Source of the DNA: Hymenobacter ginkgonis
GTDB lineage: Bacteria; Bacteroidota; Bacteroidia; Cytophagales; Hymenobacteraceae
Assembly: GCF_009755225.1 (NCBI RefSeq)
Contig: NZ_WQKZ01000001.1
Span: forward strand, 930,001 to 994,000
Direction: 5' to 3'
Length of the DNA stretch: 64,000 nt
In this document: positions 56,461-64,000 of the stretch, piece by piece
Layout of the letters: each line of letters starts with the position of its first letter
Numbering within the stretch: the stretch's first letter is position 1
Position numbers and translations under genes: made by a program
The notes under the pieces: model-generated
Seen by the model: the letters and a program-made list of their open reading frames with translations, nothing else
The model's database searches: none
What the model was told of the DNA's origin: nothing

Positions 56461-58287
56461 CTACGGCACCAGCGCATCGAGGGTGCTGGTGGCTACCGAG
56501 TGGTAGTTGGGCCGGGCTTGGCGATAAATTTTTTGGGCCCGCGCCTGGCCGCCCGGCGCCGCCAGCAGCGCCCGGTAGAGCGGCACCAAAAACTTGCGCC
56601 GCCCCACGTGGTGCAAAAAATCGGCCAGTGCGGCATCGGCCGGCGCGTAGCCCGCCCGCAACGCTAGCGGAAACCACGCCGCTAGAATCTCCGCATTGCC
56701 CGACGCCGTGAACCCAAACGCGGCATCGAGCGCCGCCAGTGCCTCGGCCGGCAGGGTGGGGGGTAGGCCCCGCAGGAAGTGCTCCCACTCTTGGCTGCTC
56801 CAAGCCGCGGTGGGGGGTAGCAAGTGGGCGGGCGCGGTGCCGGCTGCCAACTGGGCCAGCGCCGCATCCACCGCGGCAAAGCGGGCCGACCGGGCCACGG
56901 GCGCATTGGCCGGCAGGCCGGGGCCGTCTATCCAAGCCGGCAGGTCGAGCTGCGCTTCAAGGGCCGGGGTTAGCAGCGCTTGACGCAGGTAAGCTACAAA
57001 GTGTGCCGTGTCCATGCTCTGAAAACTGAAGCGAGTGAAGTACTCCTTAATAAAAGCATCGAGGCGCGGGCGGCCCACTAGTTTCTCTAGCGTTAGCAGC
57101 AGCAGGCAACCCTTCTCGTAGGCGATGTCGTTGAGGCCGTCGTCGGGGTCGCGGCCGGCTAAGTGTAGGTGCAGGTGGGTAGCGGGGCTATCGGTACCCA
57201 ATTCAGCTAGCGTATGCTGGAGGTCAGCCTCGCCCAGTACTTGTAGCATGGCCGCATAGTCGGCGCCATACAATTGTTCCATAATGCGGCGTTCGAAATA
57301 CACCGTAAAGCCTTCATTAAGCCAGAAGTCATCCCATGTTGCATTTGTAACCAGGTTGCCACTCCAGGAGTGTGCGAGCTCATGCGCCACCAAACTGGTG
57401 AGGCTGCGGTCGCCCGCTAGAATTGTGGGCGTTACAAATGTTAATCTCGGATTTTCCATGCCGCCAAATGGAAAGCTGGCTGGTAGCACTAGCAAGTCGT
57501 AGCGTTCCCAGCGGTAAGGTCCATACAAACTTTCGGCCGCTGCTACCATCTGGTCGAGGTCGGCAAATTCATAGGCGGCTTTAGGCAGCGTAGCCGGCTC
57601 AGCGTAAATGCCCGTGCGCTCGCCGAGCGGAATGAAGTCGAGCCGGCCCACCGCGAGCGCCATCAGGTAGGCGGGGATGGGCTGCGCCATGCGGAAGTGG
57701 TAGCGGCCATCGGGGGCGGTAGCCTGCGGGTTCTCGGCGCTCATCAAAGCCAGTAGTTGGCCGCGCTCGTCGCCCACTATTTCTACCATCGCCTCATAGG
57801 TAAAGCGGATGCCTGGCGAGTCCTGACACGGCAGCCAAGTGCGCGCCAAAATTACCTGCGACTGCGTGAACAGGAACGGGTGGGTGCCCGCTGTTTGGGC
57901 TGGTGCCAGCCACTGCACTGCCGCGGCGGCGGGCGAGGTGCGGTAGGCCAGGCACACGGCCCGCGCACCCGCCGGCACCGCAATGCGCAGGGCTTGCCCC
58001 AACACCGCATCGGCCGGAGCGAGGGTGTAATCCGCCGCTGGGCCGGCCGCCGACTCGCCTAGCCACGCACCTTCTATAGCCAGGTCGCGGGTGTCGAGTA
58101 CAAGCTCAGCGGCCCGCGTTGGGGGCTCAGCTAAGAGCCAAGTGGCAGTGCCCGTAAGCGAGCGCTGGGCAAAGTCAACCGCCAGCACCAGGCGGAGGTG
58201 CTGCACGCGCAGCGGGCCGGTGGCGGCGTAGCTATGTGGGTCGTGGGCAAGGTCGGCTAGTGCTGCGGCAGGGAGGGGGGTAGGCAT
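56461..58287 (-). CDS. M1 family aminopeptidase, leukotriene-A4-hydrolase type
   Basis: 608 residues from ATG 58287 (MPTPLPAAALADLAHDPHSY). Exopeptidase motif GGMENPRLTF and zinc motif HELAHSWSGNLVTNATWDDFWLNE (HExxH-x18-E). The N-terminal beta domain includes the QCQA-like segment WLPCQDSPGIRFTYEA. The C-terminal LTA4H-type helical domain (from about residue 460) is present, and length equals that of the LTA4H group. No signal peptide. It removes N-terminal residues from peptides in the cytoplasm. A 17-bp tandem duplication sits across the start codon. Confidence 0.94.
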   Translation of the reverse strand: MPTPLPAAALADLAHDPHSYAATGPLRVQHLRLVLAVDFAQRSLTGTATWLLAEPPTRAAELVLDTRDLAIEGAWLGESAAGPAADYTLAPADAVLGQALRIAVPAGARAVCLAYRTSPAAAAVQWLAPAQTAGTHPFLFTQSQVILARTWLPCQDSPGIRFTYEAMVEIVGDERGQLLALMSAENPQATAPDGRYHFRMAQPIPAYLMALAVGRLDFIPLGERTGIYAEPATLPKAAYEFADLDQMVAAAESLYGPYRWERYDLLVLPASFPFGGMENPRLTFVTPTILAGDRSLTSLVAHELAHSWSGNLVTNATWDDFWLNEGFTVYFERRIMEQLYGADYAAMLQVLGEADLQHTLAELGTDSPATHLHLHLAGRDPDDGLNDIAYEKGCLLLLTLEKLVGRPRLDAFIKEYFTRFSFQSMDTAHFVAYLRQALLTPALEAQLDLPAWIDGPGLPANAPVARSARFAAVDAALAQLAAGTAPAHLLPPTAAWSSQEWEHFLRGLPPTLPAEALAALDAAFGFTASGNAEILAAWFPLALRAGYAPADAALADFLHHVGRRKFLVPLYRALLAAPGGQARAQKIYRQARPNYHSVATSTLDALVP

Positions 58288-58545
58288 GGGAGGGGGGTAG
58301 GCATGGGAGAGGGGAAAGGCCGTCAAAAGTTTTTTGTAAAAAGTACGTGGTTGGGGGGGCGAAAGCCAGCCATTGGTATGGCTTTGGGACCGTAATTTGT
58401 ACAGGCATAGGCTAGGCTGGGGTAACCTGCCTCCCACCTGCTCAGTACAACGAGCTATTTCTAGCCCAGGCGGGCGCCTTAGCCAGCAACTGGCCTCCTA
58501 ATGAGGTGGGTTCTGGCTGGGGGAGTCTCGCCATTTTTCTTCTCC

Positions 58546-60306
58546 ATGTTTCTCAAGCTTCGTCTTTATTTTTTATCGGCTGCGCTGCTGCTAGGCTTGC
58601 TGAGCTTACCCGCTCTGCTTACCTCGTGCAACGGCCAAGCCAGCCAGGACTCTAGTGGGGTAGGCAGCCCAGCTACGTCGGCTGCTACCAACGGCAATGG
58701 CCTTGAGCCGCGTGTCGACAGTGCCTACGTGATTCGGGCAATGGTCGCCGAGCCTCGCTTCAAGGCACAAGAGCGCTGGGCCCGCAAGTTCTACCGGGAG
58801 CGACAATTCCGCCTTGGTTGGTTTCGCCACCACCAAGTGGTGCCACAGGCAGCCACCCTGCTTACGGTTATCGGTAAAGCGAAGGATGATGGGTTAGACC
58901 CTAAGCGCTACTCGCTCAGTAAGATAAACAAACTACTATCCGACCTCAAAACGGTCGGCTCGGATACGCTGCGCCGTAACCAGCTGGAGCGTGAAGCTGA
59001 TGTGACCCTTTCGGGTACCTATTTCGCTTGGGCTTCAGACTACTATCGGGGGGTAGCCAACCCGCGCGATACCAAGAACGACGCCTGGAAAGTGAAGCGC
59101 AATAAGATTAAGCTCGACCGGGCACTTCTTACCATTTTGCGCGAGCGCGAAAGCACTTATCCCTACTACGACTTTGCGCCGCTGCACCCCGAATACGACC
59201 ACCTGAAGAAAGCCCTGGCTTTGCTGCGAGCTCGGCAAGCGACCGGTGGCTGGCCGGTACTACCGGCTACCACGCACCTCAAGCCTGGCGACGTGCTCCC
59301 CGTAGTGAGCCTGCTGCGCCAGCGCCTGCTGGGCGGCGAGGCCACCGGCCAAACGCCGGCTACCGTGGTTGCTGCGGCTACTGTCATTCCGGTAAATAAT
59401 ACGACCCCTGCGGCGAGCGCTTACGATCCCGCGCTGGTGACGGCGGTTAAAAATTTTCAGCGGGACCTGGGCCTACCCCCCACGGGCTTGGTGAACGGTG
59501 AAACCTTGCGCCAGCTAAATATCCCGATTCAAGCCCGCATCAATCAGGTTATTCTAAACATGGAGCGCTGGCGCTGGCTCCCCAAAAAGTTTGAGCCAGA
59601 CTACCTCATCGTGAACATCCCGGAATACCGACTGCGGGTGTACGAGCAAGGCAAGGAAGCCCTGACCATGCGCGTCATTGTGGGCAAGACGTTGAATGCA
59701 ACGCCGGTATTCTCTGATAAAATGGAATATGTAGTTTTATCACCTTACTGGAACGTGCCTTTCAGCATTATCGACAAGGAACTGCGCCCAAAACTGGTGG
59801 CAGATGCCCAGGGCACCCTCGACCGCCTCGACATGGAAGTAGTGAAGGGTTATGGCCGCAAGGCTACCGTTATCGACCCTACTACCGTTGACTGGGCCAA
59901 CGTAACCCAGGCCACTTTTAAGTACACCCTGCGCCGCCGGCCGGGCCCCAAAAATGACTTAGGAGAGGTGAAGTTTATCTTCCCAAACTCCAACGATATT
60001 TACCTGCACGACACGCCCCACAACGAGTTGTTTTCGCAAACTAAGCGCAACTTTAGCCACGGCTGTGTGCGCGTAGAAGAGCCGGTGAAATTGGCGACCT
60101 ACCTATTGCGCAACAACCCTAATTGGAGCCAGCCCGTCATTGAAGATACCATTTCGCAGCGCCGCGAGAAGTATATTACGCTCAAAGAAAAGTTGCCCGT
60201 GTACCTGGTGTATCTCACCGCATGGGCCGACGCTAATGGGCACGCGCACTTCCGTGACGACATCTACGGCCATGACAAGGCCCTCGCCAAAGAATACTTT
60301 GAGTAA
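58546..60306 (+). CDS. L,D-transpeptidase (YcbB/LdtD-like lipoprotein)
   Basis: 586 residues from ATG 58546 (MFLKLRLYFLSAALLLGLLS). Lipobox LLTSC places a lipidated Cys near residue 28, so it is envelope-anchored. A scaffold domain (~60-240) is followed by a peptidoglycan-binding domain (VTAVKNFQRDLGLPPTGLVNGETLRQLN, ~300-330). The YkuD catalytic domain ends with HDTPHNELFSQTKRNFSHGCVRVE (His and nucleophile Cys507). It forms 3-3 cross-links or attaches proteins to peptidoglycan. The strong terminator downstream makes it a single-gene unit. Confidence 0.94.
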   Translation: MFLKLRLYFLSAALLLGLLSLPALLTSCNGQASQDSSGVGSPATSAATNGNGLEPRVDSAYVIRAMVAEPRFKAQERWARKFYRERQFRLGWFRHHQVVPQAATLLTVIGKAKDDGLDPKRYSLSKINKLLSDLKTVGSDTLRRNQLEREADVTLSGTYFAWASDYYRGVANPRDTKNDAWKVKRNKIKLDRALLTILRERESTYPYYDFAPLHPEYDHLKKALALLRARQATGGWPVLPATTHLKPGDVLPVVSLLRQRLLGGEATGQTPATVVAAATVIPVNNTTPAASAYDPALVTAVKNFQRDLGLPPTGLVNGETLRQLNIPIQARINQVILNMERWRWLPKKFEPDYLIVNIPEYRLRVYEQGKEALTMRVIVGKTLNATPVFSDKMEYVVLSPYWNVPFSIIDKELRPKLVADAQGTLDRLDMEVVKGYGRKATVIDPTTVDWANVTQATFKYTLRRRPGPKNDLGEVKFIFPNSNDIYLHDTPHNELFSQTKRNFSHGCVRVEEPVKLATYLLRNNPNWSQPVIEDTISQRREKYITLKEKLPVYLVYLTAWADANGHAHFRDDIYGHDKALAKEYFE

Positions 60307-60614
60307 TTACTGCTAAGCTACCCTACCTCGACTGGTCAAATAACGGCCCAGCTACATCAAGTAGCTGGGCCGTTTTGCGTAGAGCTCACTAAGGAATGGG
60401 TAGTCTATCTGCTTGTAACAATTGTAACTTATTTCATTGAAAATACAAGTGTTAATGATAAAACATCTGTAGCAAGAAGGGAAAAAACATAATGATTACA
60501 TATGTATTTAGCAGAAATTAACTTAATGTTCACTTATGTGAACAAACAGGCAAAGGACAGAGGCGAGGCCTTTTTATGTTTTATGTCGCACATTTGTAAA
60601 ATAATTATTCAGGT
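60307..60614. promoter_or_regulatory. Terminator and AT-rich control region of XRE gene
   Basis: First a terminator: AACGGCCCAGCTAC (60342-60355) with 60361-60374. Then DNA far richer in A+T than the surroundings. It contains two palindromes, TACATATGTA (60497-60506) and GTTCACTTATGTGAAC (60528-60543; perfect 6-bp arms, 4-bp spacer), 72-118 bp before the XRE gene start. They are candidate operators for autoregulation. Confidence 0.6.
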
Positions 60615-61352
60615 ATGGTCACGCGTATTCGCCAACTGCTCGATTGGCAGCAGATAAGTCCTACTCAGTTTGCCGACCTCATTGGAGTAGGCCGGCCCGT
60701 AGTGAGCCATATTTTGAGTGAGCGTAATAAGCCCAGTTTAGAAGTAGTGCAGCGCATTATTGCTGCATTCCCAGCGATTTCGTTGCCTTGGCTGCTTACT
60801 GGCACTGGCGAGATGCTGGCAGAAGCCAGTACCGGCACTCCAAGCAGCTCCGTAGCTGCTAACCCAGCCCCTAAAGGGCCCACCCTGGCGGATAATGCCC
60901 GCTTACTTGAGCAGCAGGACACTTCACCTATTCAGCCAGCCAGGCTGGCCCCTGCTTCTCAGCCCGCCGCTGCTTTCCGCCGCAGCAACACTGTACTGCC
61001 CACTCCTGCTAGGTTTGTAGCCAAACAAGCGCCACTAGCAGAAGCTGCACCCTTCGTGGCGTCTGGGCCTGCTGAGCAGCCGGCCCCTTCCGCCACTCCT
61101 GCTCCGGTAGAAGCCGCCCCGGTTGCGGTAACCGCATCGCCTGCTGCTACTCAAGCAAGTGCTAGTTTCCCTGCTGTGGAGGCGCCTGTAGCCGCCATAC
61201 AGCTCCCCACAACGGGTGTGGCTACGACGCCCCAGGTAACTAATGATGCGGCTTCTATGGCTGCTTTTCTGGGCGAACCAGGCAAGGCTATTCGGCGCAT
61301 TGTCATCTTCTATCGCGATGGTTCGTTTGCCGATTATCAGCCCGAAGCCTGA
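60615..61352 (+). CDS. XRE-family transcriptional regulator with long Ala/Pro linker
   Basis: 245 residues. The helix-turn-helix occupies residues ~1-65: IRQLLDWQQISPTQFADLIG then VGRPVVSHILSERNKPSLEVVQRII. The next ~140 residues are low-complexity Ala/Pro/Ser/Thr (PAPVEAAPVAVTASPAAT...). A short conserved end IRRIVIFYRDGSFADYQPE closes the protein, as in other Bacteroidota XRE proteins of this type. It is probably a dimeric DNA-binding regulator; target genes unknown. Palindromes upstream suggest autoregulation. Both flanks are AT-rich, unlike the rest of the window. Confidence 0.88.
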   Translation: MVTRIRQLLDWQQISPTQFADLIGVGRPVVSHILSERNKPSLEVVQRIIAAFPAISLPWLLTGTGEMLAEASTGTPSSSVAANPAPKGPTLADNARLLEQQDTSPIQPARLAPASQPAAAFRRSNTVLPTPARFVAKQAPLAEAAPFVASGPAEQPAPSATPAPVEAAPVAVTASPAATQASASFPAVEAPVAAIQLPTTGVATTPQVTNDAASMAAFLGEPGKAIRRIVIFYRDGSFADYQPEA

Positions 61353-62278
61353 AATACTGGAGGCGTGGCCTCGGTTAGAAATAGCGTTTTGAAGCTTTCT
61401 TAAACTACCAGCCTGGCTAGTACTAACTAAGTGCGCTACTAAAAGTGGTAGTTAGCAACCGGGTAGCTGGTACTCACCAAAATTTGCTGAGTCGGAGGTA
61501 GTAGCTGTTTCGGGCTATTAGAAGTGGCTTTGGCGGCTAACGTAACAGCGCTAAAAAGCTTGTCTAGCTGTTGTCTGTTATAAGTGCTACTAAACTTGCT
61601 AAGGGGGGCAATGCTTCATTCGCTTTATAGCAGGGTGCTATGACTTAACTTAGTAGTTCATGCCAGACGAAAAGCAAATGGTAGTAATGCAGTTTAATAT
61701 GGCGAAATTATGACTTGTAATAAAAGATTAATTTTGATTTATAAGTGGTTGTTATTCAGAATAAAAAATAAATTATAATGAACCAAAAGTGTAAGAAAAA
61801 TATGACCTCTGTATTGATGCATCATTTATTTTATTAATGCAATTGTCGCTAGGGTAATGTAGCCGAAAGTAGACCCGCTAATTCACAGGGGCATTGCTAA
61901 TGAATTTGCTTTGTCCCTGTATTGGTAGAGTGCAATAATATTTAGCCAATTAATTTTGCAGTTGATTGGTTAGAAAGGAGGCTAGTTCATTTTGTACTCA
62001 CCGGTAAGCACTCGATTAGCGCTTAGTAATATGCCAGGCGCTGGCAGCCGCAAGTTATTTTAATAACCCGACTGCTTTGAGCAGTAGCTACTGCTATTAG
62101 CTAATAAAATGCGGCTTTTATTTGTGAAGGGCTAAGAAGACTCCTACTCCGTTTGGAAGGGGGTAGGCAGTTGTCAGTCAGAATTTGAAGTTGAAAGTCG
62201 GAAGTAGAAGCCCAGGCCCAGTCATGAATTCGGGAGCAACTGCTTTCGTCAATGCGCTGCCGTCCCTACCTTCGTGGT
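61353..62278. other. AT-rich 0.9-kb region without a supported gene
   Basis: No open frame of convincing length or composition. Base composition is strikingly AT-rich, most of all between about 61680 and 61860. A perfect 16-bp palindrome, AGCAGTAGCTACTGCT (62080-62095), overlaps a hairpin ACTGCTTTGAGCAGT (62071-62085). The short word GTAGCTACTGC/TAGTAGC recurs. It may hold a small RNA, a regulatory region or foreign DNA; nothing decides. Confidence 0.5.
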
Positions 62279-62455
62279 ATGAAAAGTCTGCGCACCTACT
62301 CCCTGCTGCTGGCCGCCAGCGCGGCCCTATTCCTGACCGCTGCCTGCACTACCGCTCCCGATGCGGAGAAAGACCCCAGCGCCGACGCAGCCTACAAGCG
62401 CGAACACCGTACGGAAGGCTACCGCGAGGCGCAGCGCAGCAACGTCAACTACTAG
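62279..62455 (+). CDS. Small lipoprotein (58 aa)
   Basis: 58 residues from ATG 62279 (MKSLRTYSLLLAASAALFLT). Signal-II peptide with lipobox LTAAC; Cys at residue 23 is the acylation site. The remaining ~35 residues are charged and flexible (DAEKDPSADAAYKREHRTEG). Too small for a fold of its own, so probably an envelope accessory or spacer lipoprotein. A TACCTTCG box lies 4 nt before the ATG, hinting at a leaderless transcript. A terminator follows. Confidence 0.78.
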   Translation: MKSLRTYSLLLAASAALFLTAACTTAPDAEKDPSADAAYKREHRTEGYREAQRSNVNY

Positions 62456-62513
62456 TAGTATTTGCCCACTGAGGTTTGGCGCTGTTCTAGGGCCAACCTG
62501 CTAAACCATAAAG

Positions 62514-62547
62514 AAGCCCCGGCTACATCCAGTAGTCGGGGCTTTTT
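62514..62547 (+). terminator. Intrinsic terminator after small lipoprotein
   Basis: AAGCCCCGGCTAC (62514-62526 region) pairs with GTAGTCGGGGCTT (62532-62544), one mismatch, then T5. Confidence 0.85.
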
Positions 62548-62576
62548 ATTTAAAAGAGCAAGCTAGCCGAACGCTA

Positions 62577-63056
62577 CTAAGCTAGCGCCACCGCCGTAGG
62601 TACTGGCTCGAACGTGGGCAGCGGAATAGCCGCCAGCAGCCGCTGCTCTAGTAAGTCAGCCCAGGTATGGATGTAGAGTACCACATCGTTACGCTGGTTA
62701 TGACGGAGGGCATTGCGGCGCTCAAAGGGGATGGCGGCCCGCACGGTCGGGTCGCCCAGCTTTTCGAGGTGCGTCAGGTCCTCGCGCGAGAAGCCCAGGT
62801 CTAGCATCTCGTCAATGGTTTGGTCGAAGGGTAGGCCGCTGGTGGGGCAATAATCCACGAGCTGGCGCTCCCAGTCGCCGTACCGCTGCAAGGCGCGGGT
62901 ATGGATTTCGGCTTTGGTAAGGTGAGTGATAGTTTGAGCAAGATGGCCGCAGTTGCAGCTACCCATGTGGCCCCACTGGTAGGGCGCTTCGGAAGCAAGG
63001 CGGCGGGCGGTGTCGCGTAGCGCCTGAATCAACGGCAGAGAAACCCGGGAAGTCAT
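62577..63056 (-). CDS. Conserved hypothetical protein with CxCxxH motif
   Basis: 159 residues, no signal peptide, mostly helical. A distinctive MGSCNCGHLAQTITHL segment near residues 31-46 has Cys34, Cys36 and His38, a plausible metal-binding knuckle. Other landmarks: DYCPTSGLPFDQTIDEMLDLGFS and LYIHTWADLLEQRLL. I recall similar proteins in Bacteroidota without assigned function. It lies 245 bp downstream of the DEAD-box helicase gene in the same direction, but a terminator separates them. Confidence 0.72.
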   Translation of the reverse strand: MTSRVSLPLIQALRDTARRLASEAPYQWGHMGSCNCGHLAQTITHLTKAEIHTRALQRYGDWERQLVDYCPTSGLPFDQTIDEMLDLGFSREDLTHLEKLGDPTVRAAIPFERRNALRHNQRNDVVLYIHTWADLLEQRLLAAIPLPTFEPVPTAVALA

Positions 63057-63268
63057 GGCCAGAATGGGGGGTAGGGTGATGGCGAAGAGCCACCAAAAGA
63101 AGCGAAACCAACAGTTTTTTGTTTCCTTGCGGCCTTAAAATCGGGTTGACAGGCGCAATAGCTATAAAATTCGCAAAAAAAGGCTGGAATGCTGAGCCAA
63201 GAAAAGCACCTAGCATCGCCGAGTAACTTCTTTCGCTTAGCATTCCCGCCTTCAAACCTTTTTAAAAG

Positions 63269-63292
63269 GCCAGGCATTGTAAAATGCCCGGC
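63269..63292 (-). terminator. Terminator after second DEAD-box gene (minus strand)
   Basis: GCCAGGCATT (63269-63278) with AATGCCCGGC (63283-63292), one mismatch, followed on the minus strand by CTTTTAAAAA. Confidence 0.7.
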
Positions 63293-63301
63293 GTTACTTT
63301 T

Positions 63302-64000
63302 CTAAGAGCGACGACCGCCCCCTTCGGTGCCACCACGGCCCGCCTGGAAAGGCCGACTGGAGCGCTGCCCACCCCCGCCCGAAGCCGAACGCTCGTTGCC
63401 GCCTGCTTGGGGCCGGCCGCTGCCACGCTGCTCGCTGCGGCCACCACCCGCGCCAGTAGAACGTGGCGAACCACTACGGCCTTGGCTGCTTCCCCCACCC
63501 GAGCGCCCGCCACCTTCGCGGGGTGGGCGGCCAGCCGGGCCTTTGGGCCGAATGATGCGCTCGTTGCCAGTAAGCGAAACTGGCGCTACGCTATTGGTGG
63601 TGTAAGGATGTTCTTTGTCAACATCAATCTGCCGGCGAATAAGCTTTTGAATATCTTGTAAATAAGCGCGCTCTTCATCTTCTACAAATGTAAACGCCGT
63701 GCCAAACGCCCCGGCGCGGCCGGTGCGGCCGATGCGGTGCACATAAGTTTCGGGTTCGTTGGGCACTTCGTAGTTGATGACGTGGGTCAACTCGTCTACG
63801 TCAATGCCGCGGGCGGCGATGTCGGTGGCAACCAGCACGCGGGTGGTACCCGCTTTGAAGTTGCTGAGGGCCCGCTGGCGGTGGTTCTGGCTTTTGTTGC
63901 CGTGAATGGCCTCGGCGGTAATCTGCGCTTTCTCGAGCGTCTCGGTCACCTTATTGGCGCCGTGCTTGGTGCGGGTAAATACCAACACGCGCTTGATGGC
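63302..64000 (-). CDS. DEAD-box RNA helicase (RhlE-like), C-terminal part, cut by window end
   Basis: The reading frame is open to the last base, so the N-terminal helicase domain with the DEAD motif lies outside. The visible 232 residues hold the second helicase domain: [31 protein letters not shown] [27 protein letters not shown] and [13 protein letters not shown]. After it comes a Gly/Arg/Ser-rich tail ([15 protein letters not shown] and so on). This matches RhlE-type RNA helicases acting in RNA decay or ribosome assembly. It is distinct from the DbpA-domain helicase at 37.8 kb. Confidence 0.93.
   Translation of the reverse strand, partial: AIKRVLVFTRTKHGANKVTETLEKAQITAEAIHGNKSQNHRQRALSNFKAGTTRVLVATDIAARGIDVDELTHVINYEVPNEPETYVHRIGRTGRAGAFGTAFTFVEDEERAYLQDIQKLIRRQIDVDKEHPYTTNSVAPVSLTGNERIIRPKGPAGRPPREGGGRSGGGSSQGRSGSPRSTGAGGGRSEQRGSGRPQAGGNERSASGGGGQRSSRPFQAGRGGTEGGGRRS

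Overview
The window looks like chromosomal DNA of a GC-rich member of the Bacteroidota, most likely a Hymenobacter-type bacterium (Cytophagales). Supporting signs are -7 promoter boxes of the TAnnTTTG type, start codons without Shine-Dalgarno sequences, a SusD remnant, several gene families usual for this group (tandem M13 peptidases, small VKOR-like protein, PA2169-type protein, DUF3127, DUF1571), and a very frequent CTACCCC/GGGGTAG word. I see no rRNA, tRNA, CRISPR array, prophage or intact insertion sequence. About 62 protein genes are supported. The first and last genes are cut by the window edges.

Layout. 1-5.6 kb: DUF885 fragment, thioredoxin-like protein, YdcF-like membrane protein, aldehyde dehydrogenase, an ECF sigma/anti-sigma pair, and a stand-alone H-NOX haem protein. 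5.6-21.9 kb: exonuclease VII (xseA-xseB), two tandem M13 metallopeptidases, a zinc phospholipase C/S1-P1-like protein, manganese catalase, lipoprotein cyclophilin, amidohydrolase, CinA, acyl-CoA-binding protein, a divergent kinase-like protein, CDGSH protein, GNAT and deoxynucleoside kinase. 22.4-27.5 kb: a tight five-gene minus-strand operon for oxidative L-fucose-type sugar breakdown (transporter, two SDR dehydrogenases, lactonase, FAH-type hydrolase) beside a decapitated SusD gene. 27.7-44.9 kb: housekeeping and stress genes including MOSC, YitT, a subtilase, a UvrD/AddA-like helicase-nuclease, a cold-shock protein and a DEAD-box RNA helicase.

45-52.7 kb is the most unusual part. One strand carries an esterase, an ATP-grasp ligase with a histone-H1-like basic tail, a GCS2-type carboxylate-amine ligase, a class I glutamine amidotransferase and a second, divergent ATP-grasp-like protein. 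A second esterase, fused in frame to a DinB domain, lies divergently beside them. The set looks like an amide-bond-forming pathway for an unknown small molecule or protein tag. Intrinsic terminators after two of the genes argue against one simple operon. 52.7-64 kb: a lysine-rich microprotein, AlbA_2 protein, DUF3127 protein with an SSB-like acidic tip, a convergent isoaspartyl-peptidase/cyanophycinase pair, M1 aminopeptidase, L,D-transpeptidase, an XRE regulator inside an AT-rich patch, and the end of a second DEAD-box helicase.

Intergenic DNA is also structured. There is a family of long hairpins sharing an ACGTC(A/C)TGCT core with compensated stem changes. There are also two copies of a MITE-like element (about 190 and 230 bp) whose CTAG ends supply the stop codons of the convergent genes on both sides.
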